From positions 186,001 to 250,000 of the forward strand of contig NZ_JACJRE010000005.1 of the NCBI RefSeq assembly GCF_014697075.1: a stretch of 64,000 nucleotides of DNA. The letters run 5' to 3'. Below the pieces are notes generated by a model. That model saw only the letters and a program-made list of their open reading frames with translations. It searched no databases and was not told the DNA's origin. This document shows, piece by piece, positions 8,340 to 18,249 of this stretch; position 1 is the first letter of the stretch; each line of letters starts with the position of its first letter. Source of the DNA: Tolypothrix sp. FACHB-123. GTDB lineage: Bacteria > Cyanobacteriota > Cyanobacteriia > Cyanobacteriales > Nostocaceae. The position numbers were made by a program, and so were the translations under genes.

Positions 8340-8861
8340 AACTCTCATAATTTTCATCAGTTGCTTTTAACAGCATAAAAACTAGGCAGAAATAAGTCTT
8401 AAGAAAATATTAATTTTTGCAGAGAGTAGAATTACTACATCTCTGCAATTTTTAATTATGTATACCGATTAACAAAAGATTTAAAATTATAAAATATTCT
8501 TAATTAGCTACTTAGGAATATTTTTATTTAATGTTACCGTAATTTAATTACTTATCAACTATATATTATGTACAAACTTCAGAATCTTTTGCTAAAAATT
8601 GTCATTTTCCATAAAAATTAGTCATTAGTCATTGGTCAATAGTCAATAGTCAGTAGGGGCGGGTTTATTTGGATCTTTGTTAATAAATGAGGATATTGGT
8701 GAACCCGCCCCTACAGTCGTCATTTGTCTCCCTTGTCCCCCTGCCTCCTACACACCCTCCCTGTCATCAAACTTAGAAAACTTGATAATAAAAGGCGTGA
8801 CCAGGGATAAACAATCTTAAAATAATCAGGATTTGTATTCTCTTACTCCATCCCAACGACT
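8340..8861. promoter_or_regulatory. Intergenic region between dpsA and carB
   Basis: These 522 bp begin very AT-rich, then carry GTCATTAGTCATTGGTC-type repeats, the second REP-like hairpin (8653-8714) and a C-rich CCCCTGCCTCC stretch. No gene was recognised. The carB promoter should lie in the last 100 bases, but I cannot place it. Confidence 0.4.
8653..8714. repeat. REP-like hairpin repeat, copy 2 (GTAGGGGCGGGTT)
   Basis: A perfect 13-bp pair of arms, GTAGGGGCGGGTT (8653-8665) and AACCCGCCCCTAC (8702-8714), encloses 36 bases. It is the cleanest copy of the family. Confidence 0.85.
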
Positions 8862-11800
8862 ATGCCCCGCCGTCAAGATCTCCGGAAGATACTGCTTTTA
8901 GGTTCTGGCCCGATTGTTATCGGACAAGCCTGTGAATTTGACTATTCTGGTACTCAAGCTTGTAAAGCTTTACGTGAAGAAGGTTATGAAGTGGTGCTGG
9001 TGAACTCTAACCCAGCAACTATTATGACTGACCCGGAAACAGCCGATCGCACTTATATTGAACCGCTTACACCGGAATTAGTTGCCAAAGTTATCGCTAA
9101 AGAGCGACCTGACGCTTTACTACCCACTATGGGCGGACAAACGGCGCTGAACATTGCTGTAGCTTTGGCGAAAAATGGTGTTTTAGACGAGTATGGTGTG
9201 GAGTTAATTGGCGCGAAACTCCCAGCTATCGAAAAAGCGGAAGATAGAAAACTCTTCAATGATGCAATGGCGAAAATTGGGGTGAGTGTCTGTCCCAGTG
9301 GTACAGCTTCATCTTTGGAAGAATCTAAAGCGATCGCTCGTCGCATTGGGACTTATCCTTTAATTATCCGTCCTGCTTTCACAATGGGTGGTACGGGTGG
9401 CGGTATTGCTTACAACCAAGAAGAATTTGAAGAAATGGCGCAGGTTGGTATCGATGCTAGCCCAGTTTCCCAAATTCTCATTGACCAATCTTTACTTGGT
9501 TGGAAAGAGTACGAATTGGAAGTCATGCGAGATTTAGCAGATAACGTGGTAATTATCTGCTCCATCGAAAACCTTGACCCGATGGGTATCCACACCGGCG
9601 ACTCGATTACCGTAGCACCAGCCCAAACCCTCACCGATAAAGAATATCAACGGCTGCGGGATATGGCAATTAAAATTATCCGCGAAATCGGTGTAGAAAC
9701 TGGCGGTTCTAATATCCAGTTTGCCGTGAATCCAGTCAACGGGGATGTGGTTGTCATCGAAATGAACCCCCGTGTATCTCGCAGTTCCGCCCTAGCGTCT
9801 AAAGCTACCGGCTTTCCCATCGCCAAAATGGCGGCGAAGTTAGCTGTCGGCTATACCTTGGATGAAATTAAAAACGATATCACCAAAAAAACCCCGGCAT
9901 CCTTTGAACCGACAATTGACTATGTAGTTACCAAAGTTCCCCGGTTTGCGTTTGAAAAGTTCCCCGGTTCGGAAGCGGTGTTAACTACGCAAATGAAATC
10001 CGTCGGCGAAGCCATGTCAATCGGGCGGACTTTCAACGAATCTTTTCAAAAAGCCCTGCGTTCCTTAGAAACCGGGCGCGCTGGCTGGGGTTGCGACAAA
10101 GCCGAAAAATTACCCAGTGGCGAACAAATTCGCGCCCAATTACGCACGCCGAACCCTGAGCGGATTTTTGCTTTGCGTCATGCTTTATTACTAGGGCTAA
10201 CTAATGACGAAATCTACGAATTAACAGGAATTGATCCTTGGTTCCTCGATAAATTGCAACAAATTCTCGAAGTTGAGAAATTCCTCAAACGCACGCCGTT
10301 GCAGCAATTGACAAAAGAGCAGATGTATGCAGTAAAACGTGAGGGATTTAGCGATCGCCAAATTGCCTTTGCGACCAAAACCACCGAAGATGAGGTGCGG
10401 ACATATCGCCAACAGTTAGGAGTCATCCCGGTTTACAAAACTGTAGATACCTGCGCCGCCGAATTTGAAGCGTTTACGCCTTATTACTATTCCACCTACG
10501 AAGACGAAACGGAAGTTTTACCCACCACCAAGCCAAAAGTGATGATTTTAGGTGGAGGCCCCAACCGCATCGGCCAGGGAATTGAGTTTGATTACTGCTG
10601 TTGTCACGCCGCCTATGCCCTCAAAGGTGCGGGGTATGAGACGATTATGGTCAACTCTAACCCAGAGACAGTCTCTACAGATTATGACACCAGCGATCGC
10701 CTGTACTTTGAGCCATTAACCAAAGAAGATGTCCTCAACATCATCGAAGCTGAGAACCCTGTAGGCATCATCATCCAATTTGGCGGGCAAACACCCTTGA
10801 AATTAGCTGTACCTTTACAAAAGTATTTGCAGCAGCTAGAAGCCGGGGAAAATTCTGTCATTCCTAAAATTTGGGGAACATCGCCAGATTCCATTGATAT
10901 GGCAGAAGATAGGGAAAGATTTGAGAAAATTCTCAACCAGTTAAATATTGCTCAACCACCTAACGGAACCGCCCGCAATTACGAAGACGCGCTGATTGTC
11001 GCTAAACGCATTGGTTATCCAGTGGTAGTACGTCCCAGCTATGTATTGGGGGGAAGGGCGATGGAAATTGTCTACTCCGATACAGAATTAGAACGCTACA
11101 TGACCTTTGCCGTACAGGTAGAACCAGATCACCCGATTTTGATTGATAAATTCTTAGAAAATGCCATCGAAGTTGATGTAGATGCGATCGCCGACCACAC
11201 TGGCCGCGTTGTGATTGGTGGTATTATGGAACACATCGAACAGGCGGGGATTCATTCTGGTGATTCTGCTTGCTCCTTACCTTCCATTTCCCTTCCCCCA
11301 GCAGTGCTAAATCAAATCCGCACTTGGACAGTACAGCTAGCACAGGCGCTTTCAGTAGTTGGGCTGATGAATATTCAGTTTGCTGTTGTTGGTGCTAGTA
11401 GCTATTCGCCGCAAATTTACATTCTCGAAGCCAACCCCCGCGCTTCTCGTACCGTGCCCTTTGTATCTAAAGCCACAGGTGTGCAGTTGGCAAAACTGGC
11501 ATCCTTAATTATGTCCGGTAAAACCTTAGAAGAGCTAAGCTTTACCCAAGAAGTGATTCCCCGTCACATAGCAGTTAAAGAAGCCGTACTGCCATTTAAT
11601 AAATTCCCCGGTACCGATACCATATTGGGGCCAGAAATGCGCTCCACAGGTGAAGTTATGGGAATTGACAGCGACTTTGGCCGCGCCTATGCTAAAGCCG
11701 AAATTGGTGCAGGGGAACGGTTACCCTTATCAGGAACCGTCTTCGTCTCCATGAACGATCGCGACAAAGCCCCAGCCGTTAACGTCATCAAAGAATTTAT

Positions 11801-12125
11801 CGATTTAGGCTTTACCGTCATGGCGACATTTGGGACACGCAAAGTCCTTCAGGAACATGGCTTAGATGTGGAATTAGTCTTGAAACTCCATGAAGGTCGT
11901 CCTCACGTTCTCGATGCCATCAAAAACCAGAAAATCCAACTGATTATCAACACCCCATCGGGAGAAGAAGCCCATACTGATGCTAGGTTAATCCGCCGCA
12001 CAGCCTTGGCTTATAAAATCCCCATCATTACTACCATCGCCGGTGCCAAAGCCACCGTCGCCGCCATTCGTTCTCTGCAATCTACCACTTTAGATGTAAA
12101 AGTCCTGCAAGATTATTGTGCTTAA
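8862..12125 (+). CDS. carB: Carbamoyl-phosphate synthase large subunit
   Basis: A 1087-residue protein, the usual CarB length. It has two homologous halves, each with a phosphate-binding start ([20 protein letters not shown] near residue 10; [18 protein letters not shown] near 562) and an ATP-grasp fold ([12 protein letters not shown] near 170; [12 protein letters not shown] near 727). The C-terminal 140 residues form the MGS-like allosteric domain. It makes carbamoyl phosphate from bicarbonate, glutamine-derived ammonia and two ATP, for pyrimidines and arginine, with CarA, which is not in this window. It is a single gene; a heptamer array follows the stop. Confidence 0.97.
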   Translation: MPRRQDLRKILLLGSGPIVIGQACEFDYSGTQACKALREEGYEVVLVNSNPATIMTDPETADRTYIEPLTPELVAKVIAKERPDALLPTMGGQTALNIAVALAKNGVLDEYGVELIGAKLPAIEKAEDRKLFNDAMAKIGVSVCPSGTASSLEESKAIARRIGTYPLIIRPAFTMGGTGGGIAYNQEEFEEMAQVGIDASPVSQILIDQSLLGWKEYELEVMRDLADNVVIICSIENLDPMGIHTGDSITVAPAQTLTDKEYQRLRDMAIKIIREIGVETGGSNIQFAVNPVNGDVVVIEMNPRVSRSSALASKATGFPIAKMAAKLAVGYTLDEIKNDITKKTPASFEPTIDYVVTKVPRFAFEKFPGSEAVLTTQMKSVGEAMSIGRTFNESFQKALRSLETGRAGWGCDKAEKLPSGEQIRAQLRTPNPERIFALRHALLLGLTNDEIYELTGIDPWFLDKLQQILEVEKFLKRTPLQQLTKEQMYAVKREGFSDRQIAFATKTTEDEVRTYRQQLGVIPVYKTVDTCAAEFEAFTPYYYSTYEDETEVLPTTKPKVMILGGGPNRIGQGIEFDYCCCHAAYALKGAGYETIMVNSNPETVSTDYDTSDRLYFEPLTKEDVLNIIEAENPVGIIIQFGGQTPLKLAVPLQKYLQQLEAGENSVIPKIWGTSPDSIDMAEDRERFEKILNQLNIAQPPNGTARNYEDALIVAKRIGYPVVVRPSYVLGGRAMEIVYSDTELERYMTFAVQVEPDHPILIDKFLENAIEVDVDAIADHTGRVVIGGIMEHIEQAGIHSGDSACSLPSISLPPAVLNQIRTWTVQLAQALSVVGLMNIQFAVVGASSYSPQIYILEANPRASRTVPFVSKATGVQLAKLASLIMSGKTLEELSFTQEVIPRHIAVKEAVLPFNKFPGTDTILGPEMRSTGEVMGIDSDFGRAYAKAEIGAGERLPLSGTVFVSMNDRDKAPAVNVIKEFIDLGFTVMATFGTRKVLQEHGLDVELVLKLHEGRPHVLDAIKNQKIQLIINTPSGEEAHTDARLIRRTALAYKIPIITTIAGAKATVAAIRSLQSTTLDVKVLQDYCA

Positions 12126-12756
12126 GTAGGGCATAGGGTGTTGGGCATGGGGCATGGGGCATTGGGCATTGGGCAAAAGTCAAATAGAATTCTTAATTTT
12201 GAATTTTGCGGAAAGTCTGATCGCCGGAAGCCGGCGCTCAGAACTTTCCAAGAGAGAATTTTGAATTGTTTGTCCCCCTAGCCCCTAGCCCCCCCAGCCC
12301 CAAGCAAAAATTAAGCAATTGTTATAGATGATTCTTTATAGAAACCATTGAGTTATTTTAAGAAATATGAGAAATCATCACTGCCGGAAGACAGGCTAAG
12401 CCTGAGCTACTAAACGGTATCTAGATATATAACTGCGTTACATAAACTGGAACCGCCTGTAACCTTGAGGCAAATCAATGATCCGATTTTTCTCATAAAT
12501 GTTACAATTATTAATGATGAAATAATCTAAAAAATGTTCTACTTATTACCGTTTATCTAACTCTAGATACTTGTGCAACCTGGTGAATAACTGTAACGTC
12601 TAGAACAGTTAAGAACCAAACTAGATTAATATGACCAGCCGAGCTTCTCGGACAAGTAAATCGCCAACTATAGCATGGGTTCTCCTTTCGACTGGGTAGC
12701 ACCCTGGTAGAGCATCTATCACTTAATCACCCCACTGTCAAATCCAATAATTAGCA
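12126..12756. promoter_or_regulatory. Long leader/promoter region of the sigma factor gene
   Basis: These 631 bp hold a heptamer array (12129-12177), an inverted repeat around CGCCGG-AAG-CCGGCG with outer GGAAAGT/ACTTTCC arms (about 12211-12252), a C-rich CCCTAGCCCC stretch, and then about 400 bases of non-coding sequence. Two isolated GTTACAWW half-sites (12435 and 12503) resemble halves of the cyanobacterial HLR1 element but are not paired. A long regulated 5' region would suit a sigma factor gene. Confidence 0.45.
12129..12177. repeat. Heptanucleotide repeat (GGGCATG/GGGCATT) after carB
   Basis: About six heptamers in phase, some degenerate (GGGCATA, GGGTGTT, then GGGCATG x2 and GGGCATT x2), start four bases after the carB stop. 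Confidence 0.85.
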
Positions 12757-13725
12757 ATGAGTAGCGCCATGAAGACCGCTCAGACAGCCACGGACCTCGT
12801 GCGGACTTACCTGCGTGAGATTGGCCGTGTGCCACTCCTGACCCACGAAGAAGAGATTTTTTATGGCAAACAGGTGCAGCGTTCAACTGCTTTGCATGAC
12901 TTAAGAGAGGAGCTAGCCACCCAGTTAGGTCGTCAGCCCTCCTTAGAAGAATGGGCTAAGGCCACACAGCTAGAATTGGCTGAATTAAATGAAGTGATCG
13001 CTGAAGGTGAGTATGCCAAGCGCAAGATGGTAGAAGCTAACTTGCGGCTAGTGGTATCTGTCGCCAAAAAATATATTAAGCGCAACGTCGATCTACTTGA
13101 TTTGATTCAAGAAGGTAGTATCGGGATGCAGCGGGGTGTGGAGAAATTTGACCCCACAAAAGGCTATAGATTTTCAACTTATGCTTATTGGTGGATTAGA
13201 CAAGCGATTACAAGAGCGATCGCCGAAAAAGCGCGGACAATTCGCTTACCAATCCACATCACCGAAAAACTCAATAAAATTAAAAAAGCTCAACGACAAT
13301 TATCGCAAAAACTAGGACGTGCCCCTTCAGCCGCCGAACTAGCGCAAGAATTAGATTTGACACCGAAACAGGTACGCGAGTATCTCGAAAAAGCCCGTCT
13401 ACCCCTATCACTAGATTTGCGCTTGGGAGACAACTACGATACCGAACTCGGAGAAATGCTAGAAGATCCCGGTGCTTCTCCAGAAGAGTTTGTTATGCAA
13501 TCTTCCCTATCTTTGGACTTAGAACGCCTGATGGGAGATCTCACACCCCAACAGAAAGAAGTGATTACACTCCGCTTTGGGTTAATCGATGGACAGGCTT
13601 TAACATTAGCGCGAATTGGCGAAATCCTCAACATTAGCCGCGAACGAGTTAGACAAATTGAACGGGAAGCCTTAACCAAACTGCGCAAATCCAAAGCCAA
13701 CATGGATGAGTATTTGGCGAGTTAG
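12757..13725 (+). CDS. sigD: Group 2 sigma-70 family RNA polymerase sigma factor (SigD-like)
   Basis: A 322-residue primary-like sigma factor without the long 1.1 region of SigA. Region 1.2 is [16 protein letters not shown] (about 13-28). Region 2 includes the core-binding and -10 motifs [18 protein letters not shown] and the [14 protein letters not shown] helix. Region 3 follows, and region 4.2 has [20 protein letters not shown] with the -35 recognition helix. It directs RNA polymerase to a subset of promoters under stress or light change. The SigD name rests on remembered synteny with Anabaena 7120 (alr3810 directly after carB) and on group 2 features; another group 2 member cannot be excluded. 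Start at the ATG at 12757; MKTAQTAT, 12 bases on, is an alternative. Confidence 0.85.
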   Translation: MSSAMKTAQTATDLVRTYLREIGRVPLLTHEEEIFYGKQVQRSTALHDLREELATQLGRQPSLEEWAKATQLELAELNEVIAEGEYAKRKMVEANLRLVVSVAKKYIKRNVDLLDLIQEGSIGMQRGVEKFDPTKGYRFSTYAYWWIRQAITRAIAEKARTIRLPIHITEKLNKIKKAQRQLSQKLGRAPSAAELAQELDLTPKQVREYLEKARLPLSLDLRLGDNYDTELGEMLEDPGASPEEFVMQSSLSLDLERLMGDLTPQQKEVITLRFGLIDGQALTLARIGEILNISRERVRQIEREALTKLRKSKANMDEYLAS

Positions 13726-13748
13726 TCAATTGTCAGTTGTCAATCGTC

Positions 13749-13772
13749 ACAGACGCGATTAATCGCGTTTGT
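13749..13772. repeat. Palindrome ACAGACGCGATTAATCGCGTTTGT
   Basis: A 24-bp near-perfect palindrome centred on GCGATTAATCGC lies 24 bases after the sigma factor stop. It may be a dispersed repeat or contribute to termination. Confidence 0.6.
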
Positions 13773-13796
13773 ACACTTGTTATTTGTCTTCTCTCA

Positions 13797-13833
13797 CAAA
13801 GCCTGATCTAAGACAGCCTTAGTTCAGGCTTTG
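13797..13833 (+). terminator. Strong hairpin after the sigma factor gene
   Basis: CAAAGCCTGATCTAAG (13797-13812) pairs with CTTAGTTCAGGCTTTG (13818-13833) with one mismatch, leaving a 5-base loop and a T-rich tail. It is the probable transcription terminator of the sigma factor gene. Confidence 0.65.
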
Positions 13834-14056
13834 CCTTTTATGATATTACAAATACCCAATCCTCAATGCCCCATGCCTAATAGGTGAGAAAACACCAATG
13901 CTTTTGGTACGGTTACACCGACTGACTATAAATATATAACTTGTTACATTAGTTGACAGGAACAGGAAAGAACTAGCTAAGGTCAATCAAGGGTAGGCGT
14001 TGATTCGGAAAATTCATCAACACCGCAGCTAGTAATATTAGTCAAGGAGTTGAAAC

Positions 14057-14401
14057 GTGAGTAACCCATCCAATCGAGTCTCAGAATTTTTTAACAGTGA
14101 GTCAGAAACTAACGATGCACTCTGGCAATATGTTAAGTCTTTGAGTCCAGAGACAGTCTCCCAGCTATCTAAACCTACTTCTGGAGAAGTGCTTCAGGTA
14201 ATGGAACGCAATATAGTAGGGCTTTTGGGTAATCTCCCTTCAGAACACTTTGGCGTTACCATCACTACTAGCCGAGAAAGTCTCGGTCGGCTTTTAGCTT
14301 CAGCAATGATCAGCGGTTACTTTTTGCGTAATGCTGAACAAAGAATGAACTTTGAAATGGCCTTACAAGGCACAGAAACCAACGATAGCGAACATGAATA
14401 A
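14057..14401 (+). CDS. DUF760 domain-containing protein
   Basis: A 114-residue soluble protein with the DUF760 pattern: LWQYVKSLSPETVSQLSKP near residue 22, then VMERNIVGLLGNLP and TTSRESLGRLLASAMISGYF. The family is found in cyanobacteria and plastids; its function is unknown to me. The start is a GTG, supported by AAGGAG eight bases upstream and by no other start nearby. The C-terminus is short and acidic. The gene is monocistronic. Confidence 0.8.
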   Translation: MSNPSNRVSEFFNSESETNDALWQYVKSLSPETVSQLSKPTSGEVLQVMERNIVGLLGNLPSEHFGVTITTSRESLGRLLASAMISGYFLRNAEQRMNFEMALQGTETNDSEHE

Positions 14402-14727
14402 CAATGCTGTTGAGTTTATCTCTAGACTCAGCCAAGCTGATATCAGTGAAAAATATTTCTCTGCAAAATCCTGATATTTTCCTAATAATTTACCCCTAAT
14501 TCATAGATGGAAATAATAGCTATGATTGGGGGTTAATCATGTAAAAAATAGCATCCTCAAAGAAAATACTCATAATCAAGAATTAAAGCAACAACAATAG
14601 GTAGAATAAGTAGGCGCATAAACTCGGCAAATATACATTTAAATTGCCGAGTTATGTTTTTGAAATGCATGTATGCTTTCATAATGTAAATAAGCAGCCC
14701 TACTAATTTTTGATTTCCCCATTAATT
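14402..14727. other. Intergenic region between DUF760 and mutT
   Basis: These 326 AT-rich bases hold no accepted gene. CTCGGCAAATA...TTTAAATTGCCGAG (about 14624-14652) can fold into a hairpin and may end the upstream transcript. A 26-codon frame overlapping the DUF760 stop was not accepted. Confidence 0.4.
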
Positions 14728-15153
14728 ATGAGTGAAACCATTTCTCTCCTACCCCACAAAATTATCGGTGTTGCCGTAATTTGGAATGACCAAGAGCAAA
14801 TTTTAATTGATCGTCGGCGTGCTGGGGGAGCAATGGGTGGTTTATGGGAGTTCCCAGGCGGAAAAATTGAGCCGGGTGAAACTATAGAGGAATGTATTCA
14901 ACGGGAAATTTATGAAGAACTAGGAATAGAAATTGCTGTAGAGGAACATCTCATTACCATTGACCACACTTATACAGAGTTGCGCGTTACTCTGACAGTA
15001 CATCACTGTCGCCATCTAGCAGGTGTTCCCCAAGCCCTAGAATGTGATGAAATCCGTTGGGTAAGTTTAGCAGAATTAGAAAATTTTGCTTTCCCCAAAG
15101 CCAATGTAGAAATTATTGCCGCGCTCAAGCAGGGTTTAGGGGCTAGGGGCTAG
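14728..15153 (+). CDS. mutT: NUDIX hydrolase, MutT-type (8-oxo-dGTP diphosphatase)
   Basis: A 141-residue single-domain NUDIX protein. The 23-residue Nudix box is intact: GGKIEPGETIEE (about residues 46-57), then REIYEELGIEI. The short length, the VAVIWNDQEQILIDRR start and the WVSLAELENFAFPKAN end are typical of MutT, which removes 8-oxo-dGTP from the nucleotide pool. A TTG lies 18 bases upstream in frame, but the ATG at 14728 fits the family. The C-terminal GLGARG codons run into a CCCTAGY-type repeat. Confidence 0.82.
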   Translation: MSETISLLPHKIIGVAVIWNDQEQILIDRRRAGGAMGGLWEFPGGKIEPGETIEECIQREIYEELGIEIAVEEHLITIDHTYTELRVTLTVHHCRHLAGVPQALECDEIRWVSLAELENFAFPKANVEIIAALKQGLGARG

Positions 15154-15184
15154 GGACTATGGACTAGGGACTAGGGACTAGAGT
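15136..15184. repeat. CTAGGGR-type tandem repeat overlapping the mutT 3' end
   Basis: About six short direct repeats of GGGGCTA/GGGACTA start inside the last mutT codons and run beyond the stop. It is a second heptamer family, related to the arrays at 31625-31815 and 62555-62590. Confidence 0.7.
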
Positions 15185-15232
15185 GTAGGGGAAGAGAGCA
15201 GGGAGCTGAGGGGACAAGGAAGACAACTGACA

Positions 15233-15274
15233 AATGCCCAATGCCCAATGCCCCATGCCCAATGCCCCATGCCC
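15233..15274. repeat. Heptanucleotide repeat (AATGCCC/CATGCCC) x6
   Basis: Six in-phase heptamers of the GGGCATT family, in the opposite orientation, lie between mutT and the CBS gene. Confidence 0.9.
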
Positions 15275-15362
15275 AAGTAACGATGTATTAACTGCATCTG
15301 GTTACGTCCCGCAATTTTTTAAAATAAACGCAGAGACTTTGATATAAGGTTTTAGTAAACAA

Positions 15363-15827
15363 ATGCCTAAGACAGTTGCCGACGTAATGAGCCATGACCC
15401 AGTTGTTGTTCGCTCAGAAACTCCGCTGAAGGAAGCCATTCAAATTCTGGCAGAAAGACGCATTAGCGGTCTACCTGTTGTAGATGATGTTGGTAAATTG
15501 GTAGGCATTATCTCAGAAACCGATCTGATGTGGCAAGAAACAGGTGTGACTCCTCCGGCTTACATCATGTTTCTCGATAGTGTTATCTATTTACAAAATC
15601 CCGGTGATTATGAACGTGACTTGCACAAAGCACTAGGCCAAACTGTCGGGGATGTGATGAGCAAGAACCCGATTACTATTACCCCTGATAAAACTTTAAA
15701 GGAAGCAGCCAGAATTATGCACGATCGCAGCGTTCACCGTCTACCGGTACTTGACAGCGCGGGTCAAGTAATTGGTATCCTCACCCGTGGTGACGTTATT
15801 CGCGCAATGGCTGCAAGCCAAGATTAG
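15363..15827 (+). CDS. CBS-domain pair protein
   Basis: A 154-residue protein made of two CBS motifs. The first is VADVMSHDPVVVRSETPLKE (from residue 5) to LVGIISETDL. The second is VGDVMSKNPITITPDKTLKE (about 95-114) to VIGILTRGDVIRAM. A 35-residue insert with YIMFLDSVIYLQNP separates them. Such Bateman modules bind adenine nucleotides and act as energy or redox sensors; free-standing forms are common in cyanobacteria and plastids (CBSX-like). The target is unknown. Confidence 0.88.
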   Translation: MPKTVADVMSHDPVVVRSETPLKEAIQILAERRISGLPVVDDVGKLVGIISETDLMWQETGVTPPAYIMFLDSVIYLQNPGDYERDLHKALGQTVGDVMSKNPITITPDKTLKEAARIMHDRSVHRLPVLDSAGQVIGILTRGDVIRAMAASQD

Positions 15828-15943
15828 TCAACAGTCAACACTTCGACTTCGCTCAGTGACCATAGTCAACAGTCAAAAATCAACAATTTCTTGACCAATG
15901 ACTAATGACTATTTTAAACGTTTGGAAAAGTTAGGATAATTAA

Positions 15944-16609
15944 ATGAGTATTACTCCTGAGTCGGTGAAGCAATTGCTCAGTTCTGAAGATTTGGGCGAT
16001 CGCTTACGAGCTGTGAATCAAATTCGCGAATTAGAAAGAGCGATCGCTTTTGAGTTAATTCAAACTGCGGTTGGCGATAGCAATGCTCGTGTCCGTTACT
16101 CAGCAGTTAGTCAGCTTGATGTACTCGGCACGCAAGATTTACAGTTGTCATTGAATATACTCCGGGAACTTCTCAACGATCCCGAACCTGATGTCCAAGC
16201 CGCCGCAGCCGATTGTTTAGGCGCTCTCAAACTCGAAGAAGCTTTTGATGATTTGCAGCAACTTTACAATGCAACCCCTGAATGGCTAGTGAAATTTAGC
16301 ATTATTGCTACCTTGGGTGAGTTAGGCGATCCGCGCGGTTTTGATTTGCTCAAGCTGGCACTGGATACTGAGAATGATTTAATTAAAACTGCGGCGATTA
16401 GTTCCTTTGGTGAGTTGGGAAATCTTGATGCAGTACCATTGTTAATACCCTATGCGCAAAATCCAGATTGGCAAGTCCGCTATAGAGTTTTGCTGGCTTT
16501 GAGCCGTTTGGGTGGTGCAGATGCTAGAGCTGTCTTAGAAACTTTGGCTAGTGATGAAGTAGAAGCGATCGCCAATGAAGCTAAAAAATCTTTACAGTCA
16601 GTATCCTGA
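15944..16609 (+). CDS. nblB: HEAT-repeat protein, NblB-like phycobilisome degradation factor
   Basis: A 221-residue all-helical protein built of HEAT-like/PBS-lyase repeats, for example RLRAVNQIRELERAIAFELI, ARVRYSAVSQLDVLG, PDVQAAAADCLGALK and KFSIIATLGELGDPRG. Length and repeat pattern fit NblB, a relative of phycobilin lyases that helps dismantle phycobilisomes during nutrient stress. From memory, the Anabaena 7120 NblB gene (alr3814) lies a few genes after carB and sigD, as here. A phycobilin lyase of the CpcE/F type is the main alternative, but there is no phycobiliprotein gene nearby. Confidence 0.65.
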   Translation: MSITPESVKQLLSSEDLGDRLRAVNQIRELERAIAFELIQTAVGDSNARVRYSAVSQLDVLGTQDLQLSLNILRELLNDPEPDVQAAAADCLGALKLEEAFDDLQQLYNATPEWLVKFSIIATLGELGDPRGFDLLKLALDTENDLIKTAAISSFGELGNLDAVPLLIPYAQNPDWQVRYRVLLALSRLGGADARAVLETLASDEVEAIANEAKKSLQSVS

Positions 16610-16640
16610 TAATAGCAAAATCTAATTCTCAATAATCCTT

Positions 16641-16661
16641 GGGCACAAGATTTTTGTGCCC
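16641..16661 (+). terminator. GGGCACAA hairpin after the NblB-like gene
   Basis: A perfect 8-bp stem GGGCACAA/TTGTGCCC with a 5-base loop lies 32 bases after the stop. It is a member of the GGGCACAAC family. Confidence 0.65.
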
Positions 16662-16863
16662 TAAAAAATATATTGATATGTCACTAACATGAGATTTTTT
16701 ACCTATATAAAAAAATTCGTAGTAATTATTTTACAAACTACTACGAAATGAAAGCTATAACACTTATTGCTAACCGAAGATATTTAGGTAATTTTTAATG
16801 ATTATTGCTCTTGATAATAGATGTACCTCCTTAATTTTAGACAATTTATCTTGCAGCTAATTC

Positions 16864-17580
16864 TCAAGAACTAACTTGAGTTTTGCGACGACGAGACACA
16901 CCCATGATGATACCTATGGCGCTCAAACCTAATAATGTAGTAGGTTCAGGAACAGTAGCAAATGCACCACCAGAAAAGCTCAAGTTACTAATTGAGCCGC
17001 CGCTAGCAAGAGTTGAATTTACCTGAGTAACAGTCTGATTATTGACTTGGAAAGTTAAGTTTCCTGCACCCTTAGATTTCTCTCCTGTTGCACTGGTGAA
17101 GAAACCCCAAAGTTGAACATCTATAGCAACGTTGGCTCCACTTTGGGCTATTGAATAATCAGCAGATTCTAAACTAAAAGTATTGAAGCCATCTGTGATG
17201 GAGGTAGTATTTTCTCCAGGGAGAATTACCCCAGGTATATTCAGGTTACCAAAGTCCATAAATGGATTGTCGGCAATATCGGATGCAAAGGAAATAATAT
17301 TACCTATGTTACCTGTGTTGAAAGCTCCAAAACTTCCTGTATTCGCAGTAATACCAATGGGAGTAATAGGCTGAGGCGTAAAGTTTAATTTATCTTTTGA
17401 TAATGTGATTAAACTAGTTGCAGATGGATTAGCAGTAAAACCACCTTGAAATTGAAATTCTCCAGTTAATGCAGCTGCTTGAGCAGAAGCAGCAAAGGTG
17501 AAAGTTCCAGCAGTAGCTAAAGGGATTACAGCAGTAGCGGCTAAAGTTGCATTGATTAGTCGAGATTTAAAACTAAACAT
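16864..17580 (-). CDS. PEP-CTERM sorting domain protein
   Basis: A 238-residue exported protein. The N-terminus (MFSFKSRLINATLAATAVIP...) is a signal peptide ending at about AAQAAA near residue 36. The middle is a Gly/Asn/Thr-rich beta domain of unknown role. The C-terminus has the full tripartite sorting signal: VPEPTT, a hydrophobic helix and the basic RRRKT tail. Such proteins are processed by an exosortase, which is not encoded here. The single gene is flanked by AT-rich spacers. Confidence 0.85.
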   Translation of the reverse strand: MFSFKSRLINATLAATAVIPLATAGTFTFAASAQAAALTGEFQFQGGFTANPSATSLITLSKDKLNFTPQPITPIGITANTGSFGAFNTGNIGNIISFASDIADNPFMDFGNLNIPGVILPGENTTSITDGFNTFSLESADYSIAQSGANVAIDVQLWGFFTSATGEKSKGAGNLTFQVNNQTVTQVNSTLASGGSISNLSFSGGAFATVPEPTTLLGLSAIGIIMGVSRRRKTQVSS

Positions 17581-18249
17581 TGTAAATTTAAGACTCCTAT
17601 AAAAGAATTTATGAGACAGCTTGTGTTATTGCTACGCAGGAATATTGAAACTACTTAATGAATGCCAGCAATACTTAAAAAATAAGGTATTAATGCATCT
17701 TGCATTCATAATTTATGTGATATTGCAGGCTCAAACTTAGAGTTATATTAATTACTCTTTTTGTGATTGCTTGCTGATTGATTTGTTACTTTTACAGAAT
17801 TACATAGCTATTTACGAATAGGCAAGTACAACTTATCTAACTTGATAGAATCTTCATAAGCTATATAGTGTTATCTCTTAATGGCAAAAGTTAAAAGTAT
17901 TTAAAGCAACTAAATCCTTCCTAATTTTGTTTTTCGTTGCGTAAGTAAATCTACTAATTTTTAAATATTGATTTTCTCAAAAAAGTTACATGTTTTTTGA
18001 GAAAAAATGCACTAATTTTTTAAAATGAAAATGTTAATTTTTAGATAAATGATATTTGAATTTTTTATTAACTTAATATCAACAAACAATAAATTGAAAT
18101 TAAAGATTTGTATAGTTATGGCATAAAAACTAAGTAGGGGCTAGTTTACCAATATCATCGTTGATATCTGTAAACCTACCCCTACTTGTGTACCTAGTAA
18201 ATTTCGGAAATCGAATTTCCCTAAAAAAATGCTAATTCGACATCAAAAT
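17581..18249. other. AT-rich intergenic region with a REP-like hairpin
   Basis: This 669-bp spacer upstream of the PEP-CTERM gene and downstream of the DUF456 gene is strongly A+T rich, with several TTTTTTGAGAAAA-type palindromes near 17975-18005. No gene is recognised. REP-like copy 3 is at 18132-18187. Confidence 0.5.
18132..18187. repeat. REP-like hairpin repeat, copy 3 (diverged)
   Basis: AAGTAGGGGCTAGTTTAC (18132-18149) pairs imperfectly with GTAAACCTACCCCTACTT (18170-18187). The outer CCCCTAC block is shared with copies 1 and 2, while the inner arm differs with compensating changes, suggesting selection for the fold. Confidence 0.75.

Larger units (their letters stand above)
13726..14056. 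promoter_or_regulatory. Intergenic region before the DUF760 gene
   Basis: These 331 bp contain the two hairpins listed separately, a partial CCCAATGCCCCATG heptamer run near 13856-13876, and then the DUF760 promoter region. GTTACATTAGTTGACAGG near 13944 is a poor match to the two-part HLR1 site bound by RpaB. A clear AAGGAG lies at 14044-14049. Confidence 0.4.

Noticed and set aside
12640-12756. tRNA- or RNA-like stretch with GGGTAGCACCCTGGTAGAGC before the sigma factor
   Set aside because: It has a D-arm-like GGTAGAGC string but no acceptor stem, anticodon arm or T-arm (GTTCRA) in register; no tRNA fold can be drawn.
13940-13962. HLR1 element upstream of DUF760
   Set aside because: Only the first half (GTTACATT) matches well; the second (TTGACAGG) is poor, so no RpaB site is claimed.
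14394-14474. 26-codon frame overlapping the DUF760 stop
   Set aside because: Very short, without ribosome-binding site or recognisable relatives.
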